Shown here: one piece after another, positions 20,562-32,819 of the stretch
Position numbering within the stretch: the stretch's first letter is position 1
Layout: every line of letters starts with the position of its first letter
Assembly (NCBI GenBank): GCA_008704415.1
Contig: VXIS01000217.1
Span: forward strand, 18,803-82,802
DNA length: 64,000 nt
Reading direction: 5' to 3'
From: Sphaerosporella brunnea
Lineage: Eukaryota > Ascomycota > Pezizomycetes > Pezizales > Pyronemataceae
The notes under the pieces: generated by a model
What the model was told of the DNA's origin: nothing
Database searches by the model: none
What the model saw: only the letters and a program-made list of their open reading frames with translations
Made by a program: the position numbers and the translations under genes

Positions 20562-21714
20562 TATCCCCTACACGCTCATATTCTGTCGATCGGACGCACT
20601 TCTGTTTTGAGTTAGAGTGAGGTGTAGCGGTGATTTTTCTGATTGGGCACGGTCAACGTCAAGTGCATCCGTCGCAACCGTCGCAACTCTACCAATCCGT
20701 CGCACGTATCTACTCTACCACCATAGAAATTACAATCAATCTGCGCCCTACCCCCCATGCCACCAAAGCGAAAGGCAGCGCTAGAAAGCGACAATGCGAG
20801 TAAGCGGCCGAAATCGACCCGTAAGGCTGCTAGCCAGGCGACACAGGCGGTGGCGTCCCTGCTGGCAGCCACAAGCAGTTGGGAGGACGGCGATGACAGA
20901 GGATTCCCCGACACAGCCCGCGGAAAGGGAGGAGCTCCGGCGACGGCTCGGCAAAAGGGCGAAGGCAAAAAGGGAGGGGGCCCGGAGGCAGCCCGACAAG
21001 AGGGAGGAGGCTCGGCGGCGGCCCGGCAAGAGGGAGAAGGCTCTGCGGCGGTCCAGCAAGAAGGAGGAGGCTCGGCGACAGCCCGACAGGAGGGAGGAGG
21101 CCCGGCAGCGGCTCCCAAGGAAGGTGGAGGTGGAGCAGGGGTAGAAAAAATCTGCTTTAAAACATTACCTCGTGAGGAACATAAGATGCAGGTTCACCTA
21201 CCGTCCAATTGCAATCCAGCGGCGATGAGTGCGGTGGATTGGTTTGAATTGTTTTGGACGGAGGATGATTGGGAGTCGCTTGTCAACAATACAAATGCCT
21301 ATGCCCAAAAGTAGCGTACTCCGGATCCAGAAACTGGACGCCCCCCGCGACCCTTATGTGGAAAGTGGCAGCCGGTAACTACGATAGAACTGAAGGCCTG
21401 GGTAGCAATTACAATCGTGAAGGGCGTATATCGCTTTCGTTCCTTCCGTGACTTTTGGCCTATATCAAACTTGGACCATGTTTTTTTGTAAGGAGTGTCT
21501 TAAGAAGCTTGGGAAGTGGTCTAAGAATCGTTTCCGCGATCGCTAAATGCGCTGTTTTGTATGGGCCCGCCGTCAGGGCGGGCGTCGTGTGTGGGCTCGA
21601 GTCTTGTTTCGCGGTCGCGGAGTGCTTTTGATATCACTCGTTGTCACACAGGCAACCAAACTAGCCAAAATAGGAAGTGCGTCCGATCGACAGAATATGA
21701 GCGTGTAGGGGATA
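20562..21714 (+). mobile_element. 1,153-bp piggyBac-like DNA transposon derivative, non-autonomous
   Basis: 20562-20601 and 21675-21714 are identical 40-bp inverted repeats beginning TATCCCCTACACGC. The interior carries the N-terminal part of a transposase of the DDE_Tnp_1_7 (piggyBac-like) type and lacks everything downstream, including the catalytic aspartates. The element is therefore an internally deleted, non-autonomous copy. Identical termini point to recent mobility or recent copying. Intact piggyBac elements insert at TTAA. Here the immediate flanks do not show a clean TTAA pair, so the exact ends or target site remain open. Confidence 0.78.
20757..21491 (+). pseudogene. Truncated piggyBac-like (DDE_Tnp_1_7) transposase, N-terminal part
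   Basis: ATG 20757 opens MPPKRKAALE with a basic, probably nuclear-targeting leader (SKRPKSTRK). Then comes a run of about six 10-residue repeats of the pattern ARQEGGGSAA, encoded by imperfect 30-bp repeats, and then SAVDWFELFWTEDDWESLV. The last stretch matches the start of DDE_Tnp_1_7 domains (fxLFxTxxlwexiVxxTN). A TAG at 21312-21314 interrupts the frame. In the same frame it continues with GKWQPVTTIELKAWVAITIV and DFWPISNLDHVFL before a TAA at 21489-21491. Without the catalytic core it cannot be an active transposase. Confidence 0.75.
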
Positions 21715-22160
21715 CCTCTCTTAAGTAGAAGGTTACTTGATACATATGAAATCGAACCGTACTTAAGCGATTAGACCCCTAGGAGCTAAAGTACCAATTG
21801 GTGTGATAGTATATCGTTGAAGAGAAATCTGATCGACCTACATACAAACTGGTGTGGCGGTAACGAGGCAGCGACGCTATGCAAACAATCTCTCTTTTTC
21901 TCTGTCGTTGCCTGGCTTTCATTTTTTGGTGCACGAATCACGGATTATCACTATTATCTATCTTATCTTAACGATCTACTCACAACACCACCGATTTAAC
22001 GCAAAAGTCTTGGCTCTAAAAGAAAGTGCGGCTCTTTTGCTTCTGGAGCACCTCAAACCACAAGTATTCGAGCTTCGACCTTCGAATTCAACCCGCTCTA
22101 CTTCCATTATCACTCCTACCTCGAAGTCAAAAGGAAATCGAGTTTACCCGACCGAATAGA

Positions 22161-24416
22161 ATGGCTTCCCAACCTGGAAATGGCACACCTACAAGTGCCG
22201 CTCCAACTGCTGGATCCCCCCAACAACTCAATCAGATTGTCATGGAATACTTGTCTAAGAAAGGATACTCCCGAACCGAAGCAATGTTGCGGGTCGAATC
22301 TGCTCATACCGATGCTGACGGACGTCCTATAATCACGAGGCCCGAAGACTACCCTGAGGTGAAGTACGAGCGCGCCTATCGTGAGTGGGTCTGTTCGTTA
22401 TTGCCCGCCGCATGCTAACCATTTAGAACACCTCCGGCGGTGGATCGACAACTCTCTGGATATTTATAAGGTGTGTGCGATCGCTATCTCGCAGTATCAA
22501 AGCTCATTGAGTTTTTTAGCCCGACCTCAAGCGACTCGAATACCCGGTATTCATTTACTTCTATCTGTACATGATCCAAAATGGCCATCTCGGTGCCGCG
22601 AAGACTTTTTGGAAAAATCACATCGCAGAACACGAAGCAGTTCATGCCTACGACCTTCAAGAGTTGTCGCGACTCTCCCATCCCTCCCATGTAGAAGAGA
22701 ACCACTTGGCGAAGCTCTATATCGAGAACAAGTACAGAGTCAAAATGCCAAATACAACCAGAAATCTGCTTCTGCATTTTCTCGAGGAGACTGCTGAAGA
22801 GGGGGGACAGACCATGCTAGATATTCTCAACCAGCGCTTCGAGCTCACTTCACTTCCTGGAAGAGCTTCATTGTTTGACAGAGCCGCTGAAGGACAGGAA
22901 GGCGAAGGCATTCAGGGTCATCCCTTCGGACGTGCAGATCTAGCAGATAACGCGCCGCCAGTCAAGCTTGGGGTTTTGCCGATGGACAAGGACATGGTGA
23001 AGGAAGTCGAGGAAGAGCTCAGAGACGAAGATTCCAGACTGAGGGAGCTTACGAGGAGCGACGAACTTGGCATCGCTGCTGCATCTTCGTTGGCGGACGA
23101 ATTCCAAAAGATCAAGAGGGAGGAGAGCGAGGATAGTCCTATGCGCGAGAGCATTCCACTCCCGCCCTACACCGTTGCAGACATCCACGAAGAGGTTAAA
23201 CGGGTGAAGGAATATCGAGAGATGATGAAAATAGGTGGAGGACCCAGCACAGCTTTGCCTAGCGTGTGCATGTACACCTTTCACAACACCAATGACGGGT
23301 GAGTCTAAGTCGCATGGTTCCTTGGATAGTCGCTGACCGGCTCCAGTTTACACTGCATCGACTTTTCTCAGGATGCAGAGTTGACGGCGGGCGGCTTTGC
23401 CGAGTCGTATGTTCGAGTCTGGTCCTTGAAAGGAACCCCGTTGGTGTCTATCATTTCCTCGGAAAATCAGCCTACCGCCCCCAAGTCTCGCAGGTTGATT
23501 GGCCATTCCGGCCCGGTGTACGGAGTGTCCTTTTCCCCAGATCGCAAATACCTACTTTCATGTTCCGAGGACAAGTCCACTCGCCTGTGGTCCATGGATA
23601 CATATACCGCTCTAGTAGTCTACAAAGGCCATGACGCCCCTCTTTGGGATGTTGCCTTTGGCCCATTCGGGCACTACTTCGCTACCGCCAGCCATGACCA
23701 CACCGCGCGACTCTGGAGTTCTGATCACATCTACCCGCTGCGCATTTTCGCGGGCCACTTGAGTGACGTCGAAAAGGTCACCTGGCATCCCAACTCCGCC
23801 TACTTGTTCACCGGATCCACCGACAAGACTGCCCGCATGTGGGACATCAACACCGGCAACTCTGTTCGCCTGTTTAGTGGACACACGGCTCCCGTGACTA
23901 CAATTGCAGCTTCCCCGGATGGCAAGTACTTTGCTACTGCCGGTGAAGACAGTTTGATCAATATATGGGATATTGCTGCCGGTAAACGCCTGAAGACCAT
24001 GCGTGGACACGGAAAGACGAGCATTTACAGCCTCTCGTTTTCGCAGGAGGGAAATGTCCTGGTCAGTGGTGGAGCCGACATGACCGTTCGCTGCTGGGAC
24101 GTTTTGCACGGCACCGGTGCACAGACAGCCGATGTCCCGGAACCGATCAGCGGAGCAGTCCCAGGACTGTCGGGACCCAGTGAACCTACTGCTAAAGTCG
24201 ACGGCGCCGGATCAACCAGTAAGCGCAAAGGAAAAGACGTAGTGGCTACGTAAGTCAAATCCGAGTGATATATCCTCATTGTACTGACCGTGATGCAGAC
24301 CGGACCAGCTCGCTGTGTGGTACACAAAAAAGTCTCCTGTTTACAAGGTGCAGTTTACCCGTAAGAACGTGGTTCTTGCTGGTTCGGCGTTCCTGCCCTC
24401 TCAACCCACTGTGTAG
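22161..24416 (+). CDS. TAF5: Taf5, TFIID (and possibly SAGA) WD40 subunit
   Basis: Taf5 is a scaffold of TFIID, and in yeast also of SAGA. Five exons: 22161-22380, 22427-22470, 22520-23298, 23347-24249 and 24299-24416. The N-terminus has a LisH motif (LNQIVMEYLSKKGYSRTEAM). The NTD2 (TFIID_90kDa) domain follows, with LRRWIDNSLDIYK, LEYPVFIYFYLYMI and LSHPSHVEENHLAKLY. The C-terminus has six or seven WD40 repeats (RLIGHSGPVYGVSFSPD, YKGHDAPLWDVAFGP, FAGHLSDVEKVTWHP, FSGHTAPVTTIAASPD, MRGHGKTSIYSLSFS). The last exon encodes VQFTRKNVVLAGSAFLP, the usual end of Taf5. Length about 690 residues, within family range. Confidence 0.96.
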
Positions 24417-24626
24417 TAACATTCTTAGCTACGAGACATTGGAGTACAGGGTGCGATTTTCATGTTTGGGTCTTTTTTACGGCGCATAATTGGATGGCTT
24501 TACACACTATTGGGTCTGGGTTTAGCGTTTGTGTTCTGATTTTCCACGCAGTGTAATATTACATAGTATGTACTCGTTTACATGCAAAAGCGAGAAGTCG
24601 CTGTTGCAATGGTTGCTTACTACAAC

Positions 24627-25546
24627 CTACGAGGAGGGCGACTCGGAAGACTCGGAAGGTACTTTTCTCGTTGTGAGCACTTCATCTATCAGACCCATTT
24701 CCAGCGCGCCCTCCGCAGGCATGAAGTGGTCTCGTTCAAGTAACTTCTCTGTAGTAGTGTGTAAGTATTAGAAGGTAGTAATTTTGATCACCATGGGATC
24801 ATACCAATCTGATCCAGCGTGTGTGGCTTGGTCAAGTGGTTGACATAAATTTGATTCAGTTTTTCTCGCACACGCAGAATCTCTTTCGCATGAATCGCGA
24901 TATCACTTCCCAGCAACATCAGCATCACCACTTGGCACGCACAAGGAATAGAAGGGGAACCTACGACGCCTGTCCAGTGTATCCGCCACTGGGCTGATGC
25001 AACATAATGCTCGCATGCGGCAACGCATAACGCTTCCCCTTTGCGCCGGCAGCCAGCAACAGAGAACCCATCGACGCCGCCTGGCCGACGCAGATGGTGC
25101 TCACGGGGGAGCGGATATACTGCATTGTGTCGTATATCGCCAGACCCGCCGTGACCGACCCGCCGGGGGAATTGATGTACAGATTTATTTGTTTCTCGGG
25201 CGACTCGCCCTCGAGAAATAACAGCTGGGCTACGATCGCGGCGCTGAGGCCATCGTGGACTGGACCGTTCAGGCAGACGATACGTTCTTTCAGGAGGCGC
25301 GAGTAGATGTCGTCTGGGGGGGGGCGGGTTTTTGCGCACAATTTTAGCTACGGTACTGTGCTGAAAGACTTGCATTGGGAGCTGGAGGTGTTACGAACAG
25401 GTGTGCCAGCCGCCGCCCACTGACTCGTGGACTAGAGGGGTGGGGACGTACCAATCCCGGCTTTGAGATGAGGAGGTGAACGCGCGTGCGAGGGAACTGC
25501 TCCGTAGGCTGCCCGCGCGGCGGGATACTGGGCGCAGAAACGACAT
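24627..25546 (-). CDS. CLPP: Mitochondrial ClpP serine protease
   Basis: ClpP is the tetradecameric peptidase of the matrix ClpXP protease. Secure exons are 24627-24748, 24805-24905 and one beginning at 24965, joined by introns 24749-24804 and 24906-24964. They encode [18 protein letters not shown], the oxyanion-loop motif NSPGGSV, the catalytic serine in QAASMGS and histidine in IMLHQPSGG. The last exon gives [20 protein letters not shown] with the catalytic aspartate region. A good mitochondrial presequence ([18 protein letters not shown]) starts at ATG 25546 and ends at a GTACGT donor after 25452. How it joins to the catalytic exon is unclear because no acceptor in 25320-25450 gives a clean frame. 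Convergent with TAF5. Confidence 0.88.
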
Positions 25547-26079
25547 TTGGTGATGGTAATGTGGTGGTGTGGTGCACTCGAAGCTAGTTTAGTTGTCCCT
25601 GAACCGCGCTTGTGCCACTGGCCCTGGCGGCTGTGGTTGCCGCGTGATAGTGGGGATTTGAGTCCTTATGGGTTTTCGGACAACTACCGGCAGAGTTGTG
25701 AATGAATACTCCGGGCTGCGGGATGTTATGGTCATAAAAACAGAAACTAAGCAGATGTGCAAAAACCGAGTGATGGTATATGAAACGGGGCGGTGAAGCA
25801 CGTCTCTGAGCTCCGTGGACCTGTCTTTCATGCACTTTTTTTTTCGCAGATTGCTATGGCTATTTAATAGCATTGAAACAGCGGTAATGATCTATTTTGG
25901 ATTGTGGCTGCTGGGATAGCATCTGGCTGCATCCGGCGACTCCCACTGCAGGCTGCCGCGGCTTGCACTTGTGCATAATGATCAGCGCGTTCGTCGGGTC
26001 CACGGGTATGCTTCGCAAGGCTGAAAATTGAATTGCTGCAATTTTTTACTGTGCCTTCAATCCCGTGGAAATGCCAGTC
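25547..26079. other. Intergenic stretch, no gene seen
   Basis: The 5' flank of CLPP and the 3' flank of the broken phosphotransferase gene. I see only short frames. Confidence 0.45.
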
Positions 26080-27002
26080 TCAATCCACGTAACGACTAAC
26101 CATCATATCAATAGCATATTCTCTAGGCCACTTGCCGATCGCATCTATAGGGATGTGGACCCACCGATCCTCCATTGCATCACCTGGTGTTCGGGATACC
26201 ATCCGCTCAGTTTCCAATCGACGAGCCCCACAACCCTAACCCGTAAAGTCTTCGTTTCGTTCGGCAACTCGGTCTGAGGCGACCTCTTCCGCTGATTCCA
26301 TTACCGCCATGATGTTTCGGGGGTGAAGGTCGGAATGTGTCATGACTATTCGATGATCGGACCGAAGGAATGAGCGTAGCATTTTGGCTTTAGATCCCAC
26401 GGCCTTCCTCCCTTCCGTATCGAGAAGAAAATCATTGAACTCTTCCTCGCTGCCGATCGGGTACCTTGCGATGCGTTCATATCTGCGCAGGTCTTTGCAT
26501 CTTCGTGGGCGGCCACCTCCAAGCGTTAACTTGCCGTCCTCTAGAGAGGGCATCGGGATCGCTCTCAGGTTTTCGAAGATCGGTGTCAACTGATGTTTTC
26601 TGCGATTCATCCAGAGCCGGCCACAGCTTATCCAACCACACTCCATTGATCACAATTATGTTCGGATATCTGTCTTCAGGACTCCGTACACAGCCGGCGT
26701 CGGAACATCGGGTGCACGTTCATTGATGTATTCCAGAGTGTTTGTCTGACCGAAGTGGCTGTGGAAGTAGGCTCGTAGCGGGTTTTTGCGTAGAGGATGT
26801 ACGGTTCGGACACTTGATGTTGTCTGTAGCTGAAGCCCGTCAAGTGGGAACATATTCTCTCCTTTACCGGCGAGTGAGCCAAGACAGCAAACTGTGGCCA
26901 CGTGGGGGGAAGTGAGTTGAAAGACGCGCACGAGTCCGCGACGACGTAAGCGAACGCGGACGCGAAGCACAGAGACAGAGGGCTCTTCCCTTTCAAAGTC
27001 AA
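26080..27002 (-). pseudogene. Broken aminoglycoside-phosphotransferase-like (APH) kinase gene
   Basis: Pieces of a fungal APH-family small-molecule kinase appear in order on the minus strand but in different frames: NTLEYINERAPDVPTPAVYG, then INGVWLDKLWPALDESQKTS, then PIFENLRAIPMPSLEDG and EEEFNDFLLD, the catalytic HSDLHPRNIM loop, GLVDWKLSGWYPEH (the metal-binding segment normally reads DWE), and IPIDAIGKWPREYAIDMM up to a stop at 26080. At least three frame changes (near 26660, 26590 and 26260, and again after DWKLSGWYPEH) occur where no intron of normal size fits. The gene is thus a pseudogene, or the sequence has several errors. The family is large in filamentous fungi, its substrates mostly unknown. 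Confidence 0.75.
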
Positions 27003-27377
27003 ATTCCTCGCACTCGGCTCACGGAGCTTCCATCTGTTCCGTGGTCAGTTAGCTACCTCTTTCTTTCGTGCATCTGCAACAATTTTTTTTTTACCCGTTG
27101 ATCAGTGGTTTGTTGATAACGCAATTATTCTGCAGCTGCGCATTCAAAGGCTGAGGTCCCACATTTGTGAAACATAGCGGGGATACGCAGCTACAACTAG
27201 GACACGTTTAGTCAAGTTGTCTCCAACTCCGACTCTCCTCGTCATCGCCACCCACAGCTCCCTACAGCTTTCTCCATCGCCATTATATCGCCTGCGACCG
27301 AACTCTGCGATTAAGTAATCGGGGAAAGCTCTCACCAAATTTTCCCATTGCTGGGCCGCTCACACGTTTCCACCAAG

Positions 27378-30300
27378 ATGCGGCTGCTCAGCCTGTGGTC
27401 GCTGGCAACCTTGCTGCCGGTATGTCCGTGCGACAGAGATGTGAGGTTTGCTTGTAACTTTGCTGATATCTTTTCTTGCGGGGGAAGGTTGCATTCGCTG
27501 GGAAACCTGAAGTGCACAAAGAGAAGTTCGATTACTTGCCGGCCGCACTATTTTACTTCGAAGACAGCCCTGTGATTTTGGCATTCGATTCTCAAGGCTC
27601 GAACGTATACCGATCCGATAATGACGGGAAGAACTGGAACAAAATCTCGGACGTGGAGGGGAAGGCGTTTGACATCATGGAACACCCGTACAACGACGAT
27701 CGGGCTATCATATTCGGAGAGGGGAAAACACACTGGGTTACAAAGGATAAAGGAAAGAGTTGGAAGAAGTTCGACGTCCCATTGCCAATTTCGTTTCGTC
27801 AGTCGCCTATCGCATTCAGTGCGGCCGATCCCAATTATGCGCTCTATGCTTCCAGAGAATGCGACCCGGGCGACATATATGGGTTCTCATGTCGGGATAA
27901 GGTATGGTGGCGATGTCTCTCCCGCAAAACGGAAGAGAGTAGTGCTTACCTCTTACGCAGACTTACTACACGAAAGACTGGTTTGATAGTGAAGTGAAAC
28001 CTCTCAAAGAAGATACCCACAGTTGCTTGTTCGCACGGGGAAATCCGCTCTTTAAGGAAGCGAAAGTGTCTACTGTCCTCTGCATTGTGGACGGTGATGA
28101 CAAGTATCCAGAACACCGAAAATTGATGATGTCAGACAACTTCTTCGAGGACTCGATCGAGCCCAAGTTGGATGGTTACAATCATGTGCGCGGTTTGGCG
28201 GGACTGGCGTCAGTGAAAAAGTTTTTGGTGGCTGCTATTCGCAGCGCGGGCACAGATGAGATGGCTCTGTATGTCCCACATATTATCTTCTTAGAAGAAC
28301 AAATATTCATTGCTTTTCCAGATATGTGTCCGATAATGCAACTACGTGGGACCGAGCCGAGTTCCCTCAAGACCACGGTGGACTCAAGGAGGATGCCTAT
28401 ACCATCCTTGAGTCGACGCCATACAGCATCCAAGTTGATGTCCTCACGACTAGCGGCATGGGTCCGGCAATGGGAGAGCTGTTCAGCAGTAACTCGAACG
28501 GAACCTATTTTACTCGTGATCTGGACCACACGAATCGCATTCACAAGGGTCTTGTGGATTTCGAACAAATCCAAGGAATCGAGGGCATCATGCTGGCAAA
28601 CATCATTAAGAACGCCGACGAAATTAAACAAAGCAGACATGCGAAGAAACAATTGCAGTCCAAGATCTCATTCGACGATGGCAAGATGGGGACCTGGAAG
28701 GCGCTTAAAACCACCGATGATAAGGAATTGCACCTGCATTCCGTGACGGAATTGATCAATGGTGGCCGCGTGTTCTCCAGCGCCGCTCCGGGTATTGTGG
28801 CAGGTGTGGGAAACACTGGAGACTATTTGAAGGCTTACGAAGACGGAGATCTCTACATCTCCGACGATGCTGGCTTGAAATGGAAAAAGTCACGAGAGAG
28901 CGCCCACAAGTATGAATTTGGAGGAGCTGGTTCCATCATCGTGGCCGTGTTCGATGAGGGTTACACCAATAAGATTTCGTACTCTAAGGACCACGGCGAG
29001 AACTGGAATGATCTTGATCTCGAGGTAGAAATACGAGCACGGCTATTGACGACGACCCCAGACTCCACCACTCTCAAGTTCCTGCTCGTCGGTACTACTA
29101 AGGACAAGAAGACTTTGATGATCAACCTTGACTTTAGTGGTGTGTTTGACCGAGAATGCAAACTCGACAAGGACGACGACAGCAAGAGCGATTATGAAAA
29201 GTGGTATGCACGGCTGGATGACGATAAAAAACCTGACTGTTTGATGGGTCGCAAACAATTCTACTGGCGACGCAAGAAGGACAAGGACTGCAATGCGTCC
29301 AAAGATTTCAAGGAGCCAGAAGTGGAGACCGAGGTCTGCGAATGCCAGGCTCAGGACTTCGAGTGCGATTTCAACTTCATCAGGGATTCCGATGGAAAAT
29401 GCGTTCTGGCTCCTGGCGTCAAGCTGCCTATCCCGCCGAACGAATGTAAAAATCCCAAAGATGAGTATAAAGGACCCAGTGGATACCGAAAGATCCCAGG
29501 AAACAGCTGCAAGGGGGGCGAGACCAAGGATGAGCCTATCACTAGGAAGTGTGAAGATGGTAAGTGAACTGTGCCCATGTGTGGGGATATGTTGCTCACT
29601 CGCCAGCCATTTCCGCCCCGTCCACTGGCAAGATTGTGGCCACGCCGCACGGATTCTATGCAAAGAGGCCCGTGAGTTATTACTATCCTGACAACGCGGA
29701 GAGCGGGGAAGTCAAGAACCAAGACGAGGTATGATTAAACCACTCACATAGGGTGCTTTATGGGAGCTGATCAGTGATTCAACAGACCATCTTTATGCTC
29801 ACAGACAGACAAGAGGTCTGGATGTCGCATGATGGCGGCAAAAAGTGGAGCCATGTCCTTAAGGATATTAAAGTCCTCGCCTTGTATCCGAATCCTTATG
29901 TGTTTGACCACGTTTACTTCATCACCAGCTCCAAGGACATTCATTACACCAGGGATCGTGGTCGCAGCTTTTCTAAAATGGAGGCCCTTGCTGCGCCAAA
30001 CCGAAAGGGGATGCCTTTCTTGGAATTCCATCCACGAGAGCCTGGCTGGCTCATCTGGCATGGTGAAAAGGATTGTGCCAGCTCGACAAATTGCCATACC
30101 ACCGCATATTATACCACATCCGGCGGAGAGGAATGGCACGTACTCAAGCCGTATTCTGGAAGCTGCAGATGGGTAAGAGGAAAAGCGAAGGATACGCCCA
30201 AACAACTGGCCTTCTGCGAGCACGAACCCAAGGAAGGCGATCCAGGCCAGAAATTCTTCGAGCTTGTCTCGAGTTCTGACTTTTTTGTTAACGAGGAAAA

Positions 30301-32102
30301 GCACTTTGATCGCATTGTTGGATTCGCTACGATGCAAGAGTTCCTTGTCGTCGCAGGCGTTAAAGACGATCAGTCTCTGCAGGCTTCCGCTTCGATTGAT
30401 GGCCACACCTTTGCAGATGCACACTTCCCGCATGGTTTTAATGTTCCTCATCAGACTGCATACACTGTCCTGGACTCTGTGACGCATTCTGTGTTCCTTC
30501 ATGTCACTGTCAATGATCTGCCTGGACTTGAGTACGGCAGCCTTCTCAAGTCAAATTCCAACGGCACGAACTACGTGCTTTCACTCGATGCAGTCAATCG
30601 CAATGAAGACGGCTATGTTGATTTCGAAAAGATGCAGAGTCTTGAAGGCATAGCAGTTGCGAACCGAGTGATCAACTGGGAGGCTGCTGCCAAGGGAGAG
30701 AGAAAGAAGCTTCGCAGCATGATCACGCACAACGACGGTAGCTGGTGGAAGTACATCAAACCTCCCAGTAAAGATTCAGAGGGGAAGCCGTACAAGTGCA
30801 GTGGCGATCTCGAACAATGTTCGTTGAATCTCCATCACTATACTGAACGAACCGATCCTCGACACACGTTCTCCTCTGGTTCCGCCATTGGGTTGATGAT
30901 GGGCGTCGGCAACGTCGGAGACCACTTGACGGGATACAAGGATGGTGACACGTTCTTGACAACGGACGGTGGCCTAACGTGGACAGAGGTTCGCAAAGGC
31001 CCGCATCTGTGGGAGTACGGCGATCAGGGATCAATCATCATCATCGTGGACCGCGTCAACCCTACGGACACGGTTCACTACACTTTGGATGAGGGTAAAT
31101 CGTGGCAAGATTTCAAGTTTGGTGAAAAGATGAGAGTCGTAGACATTACCACTGTGTCAATGGACAACAGCCGGAGATTCTTGCTTTGGGGACTTCGAGA
31201 TAACAGTGGAGAGAAGTTCTACACGGTCAATCTCGACTTTACCGGAATCACCGATCAAGAATGTGCGTCTTTCGCATACCTCGTTTTTCCGACCAGCTAA
31301 CGGTTTTTCAGGTAAGCTTGATGAATCCAAGGGCGAGGAAGATTCTCCAGACGACGATTTCTACCTTTGGAAGCCCCAGGGAGACGGACATTGTCTGTTC
31401 GGACACGAGGCGCTCTACCACCGCAAGATCCCAGAGCACCGCTGTTTCATCGGAAAGAAGCTCGAGAGACTCCATGGCGAACCCAAGAACTGTGAGTGCG
31501 TCGCGGAAGACTTTGAATGCGACTTCAACTACGAGCGCCAGTCGGACAACACCTGCAAGCTCATTGAAGGCTATGCGCCCCCGAACCATGAGGAAGTCTG
31601 CAAGAGCCCGGGTGTATTTGAGTATTTCAAGCCAACAGGATACCGCCGCATCCCCTCATCCACCTGTGCGGGTGGAAGGGAACTGGACAAGTCGGAGTCC
31701 TTGCCATGTCCTGGCCAAGAAAATAGGGAGAAATGGAAGAAGAAGCACAGTGGCCTCAGCGGCTTCGGTCTCTTCATGGTTATCGTTCTCTCTTTTGCTG
31801 CTGCTGGTGCAGTTGGCTATTATGTGTGGACGAGAATATTCAACGGTCAGTTTGGAGCTATCCGGTTGGGCGAAGACAACGGAGGCAACTTCGTTCAGTA
31901 TCCCATCATTGTTATCTCGGCTATCATTGCGGTCGCGATGGCAATCCCCAGCATCCTGTCAGCGATTGGAAGCTGGGTTGGCAGCAAATTCACGAGGACG
32001 CGTAGATACACCACCAGAAGTTCATTCGCCCGGGGCGACTACTCGATCGTCAACAACGACGAGGGAGAGTTGCTCGGAAGTGATGACGATGATGAAGTAT
32101 AG
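27378..32102 (+). CDS. VPS10: Vps10, sorting receptor for vacuolar hydrolases (sortilin family)
   Basis: Vps10 binds carboxypeptidase Y and other cargo in the late Golgi and cycles to endosomes. Seven exons: 27378-27419, 27488-27901, 27961-28268, 28322-29559, 29607-29728, 29786-31262 and 31312-32102. MRLLSLWSLATLLP is a signal peptide in exon 1. Two Vps10 luminal domains follow, each with BNR/Asp-box-type repeats (SDNDGKNWNKI, SKDHGENWNDL, TRDRGRSFSKM, TTDGGLTWTEV) and each closed by a Cys-rich 10CC region (VCECQAQDFECDFNFIRDSD and the second CECVAEDFECDFNYERQ). Near the C-terminus are two hydrophobic segments (FMVIVLSFAAAGAVGYYVW, PIIVISAIIAVAMAIP) and a short acidic cytosolic tail with YSIV. 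Complete and normal in length at about 1,460 residues. Confidence 0.96.
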
Positions 32103-32819
32103 TTTGGGATTCATGATGTGTGCTAGCGAGTAGACCGGTGGTGCTTGTATGCTTATGACGGACGGACTTTTGCGGCGTGGGGGTTTCTTTTTTTTTTTTT
32201 TTTGCATTTTCTTTCTGTGTAATTTGGAGCTGGCATTTTCTTCCAAGCACCATGTCATCGTTCCGCCAAGCTTCACTTACAGGGCTAATCCCTGCGCCCG
32301 GAACGTTCTCAAGAATACTGCGTATTTTCCCAGAATCTAGCCCAGGTGTTTAGTTGCTGGGAACGCTTGCGTTCCTCCGCCTCTGACTTCGGTGTGGCGT
32401 TCACTCCGCTCACTTGAGGGGCAATGAGATTTCGGAAGGGGTAGAGGCACTGCCTTCTGCCCCTGGTGGCTGGTGCAGAACGGGTGGGCAGATTACCTAA
32501 GGAAATGGGTGAGAAGCGGGTGAGGCTTGGCGCGAGTAATCTTTCATGATGCTTCGCCAGAGGGGTATCCCTTCGACACAGAAAAGTGTAGTTCGACCTG
32601 AGATAACCAAAAAATCTACAACCTATACCATCCGATGAGAAGCCAAACGCCACAACAATAGAGTGGAGAACAAAAAGAAGCAAACCCATCCAGTGAAAAA
32701 CAAACCCAGGAATTTTCGCACGCCCGCTCGCGAACCTCCGGAAGAACAAAAGAAATTTGCATCCAGTGAGTCATAGCAGAACACATTCTCGAACCCAATT
32801 AGAACCTCGGAGGTGGGTC

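Noticed and set aside
24788..25375. 195-codon minus-strand frame over CLPP
   Set aside because: Different frame from the ClpP motifs. Its last part becomes ClpP only by splicing, and its N-terminal part is a shadow.
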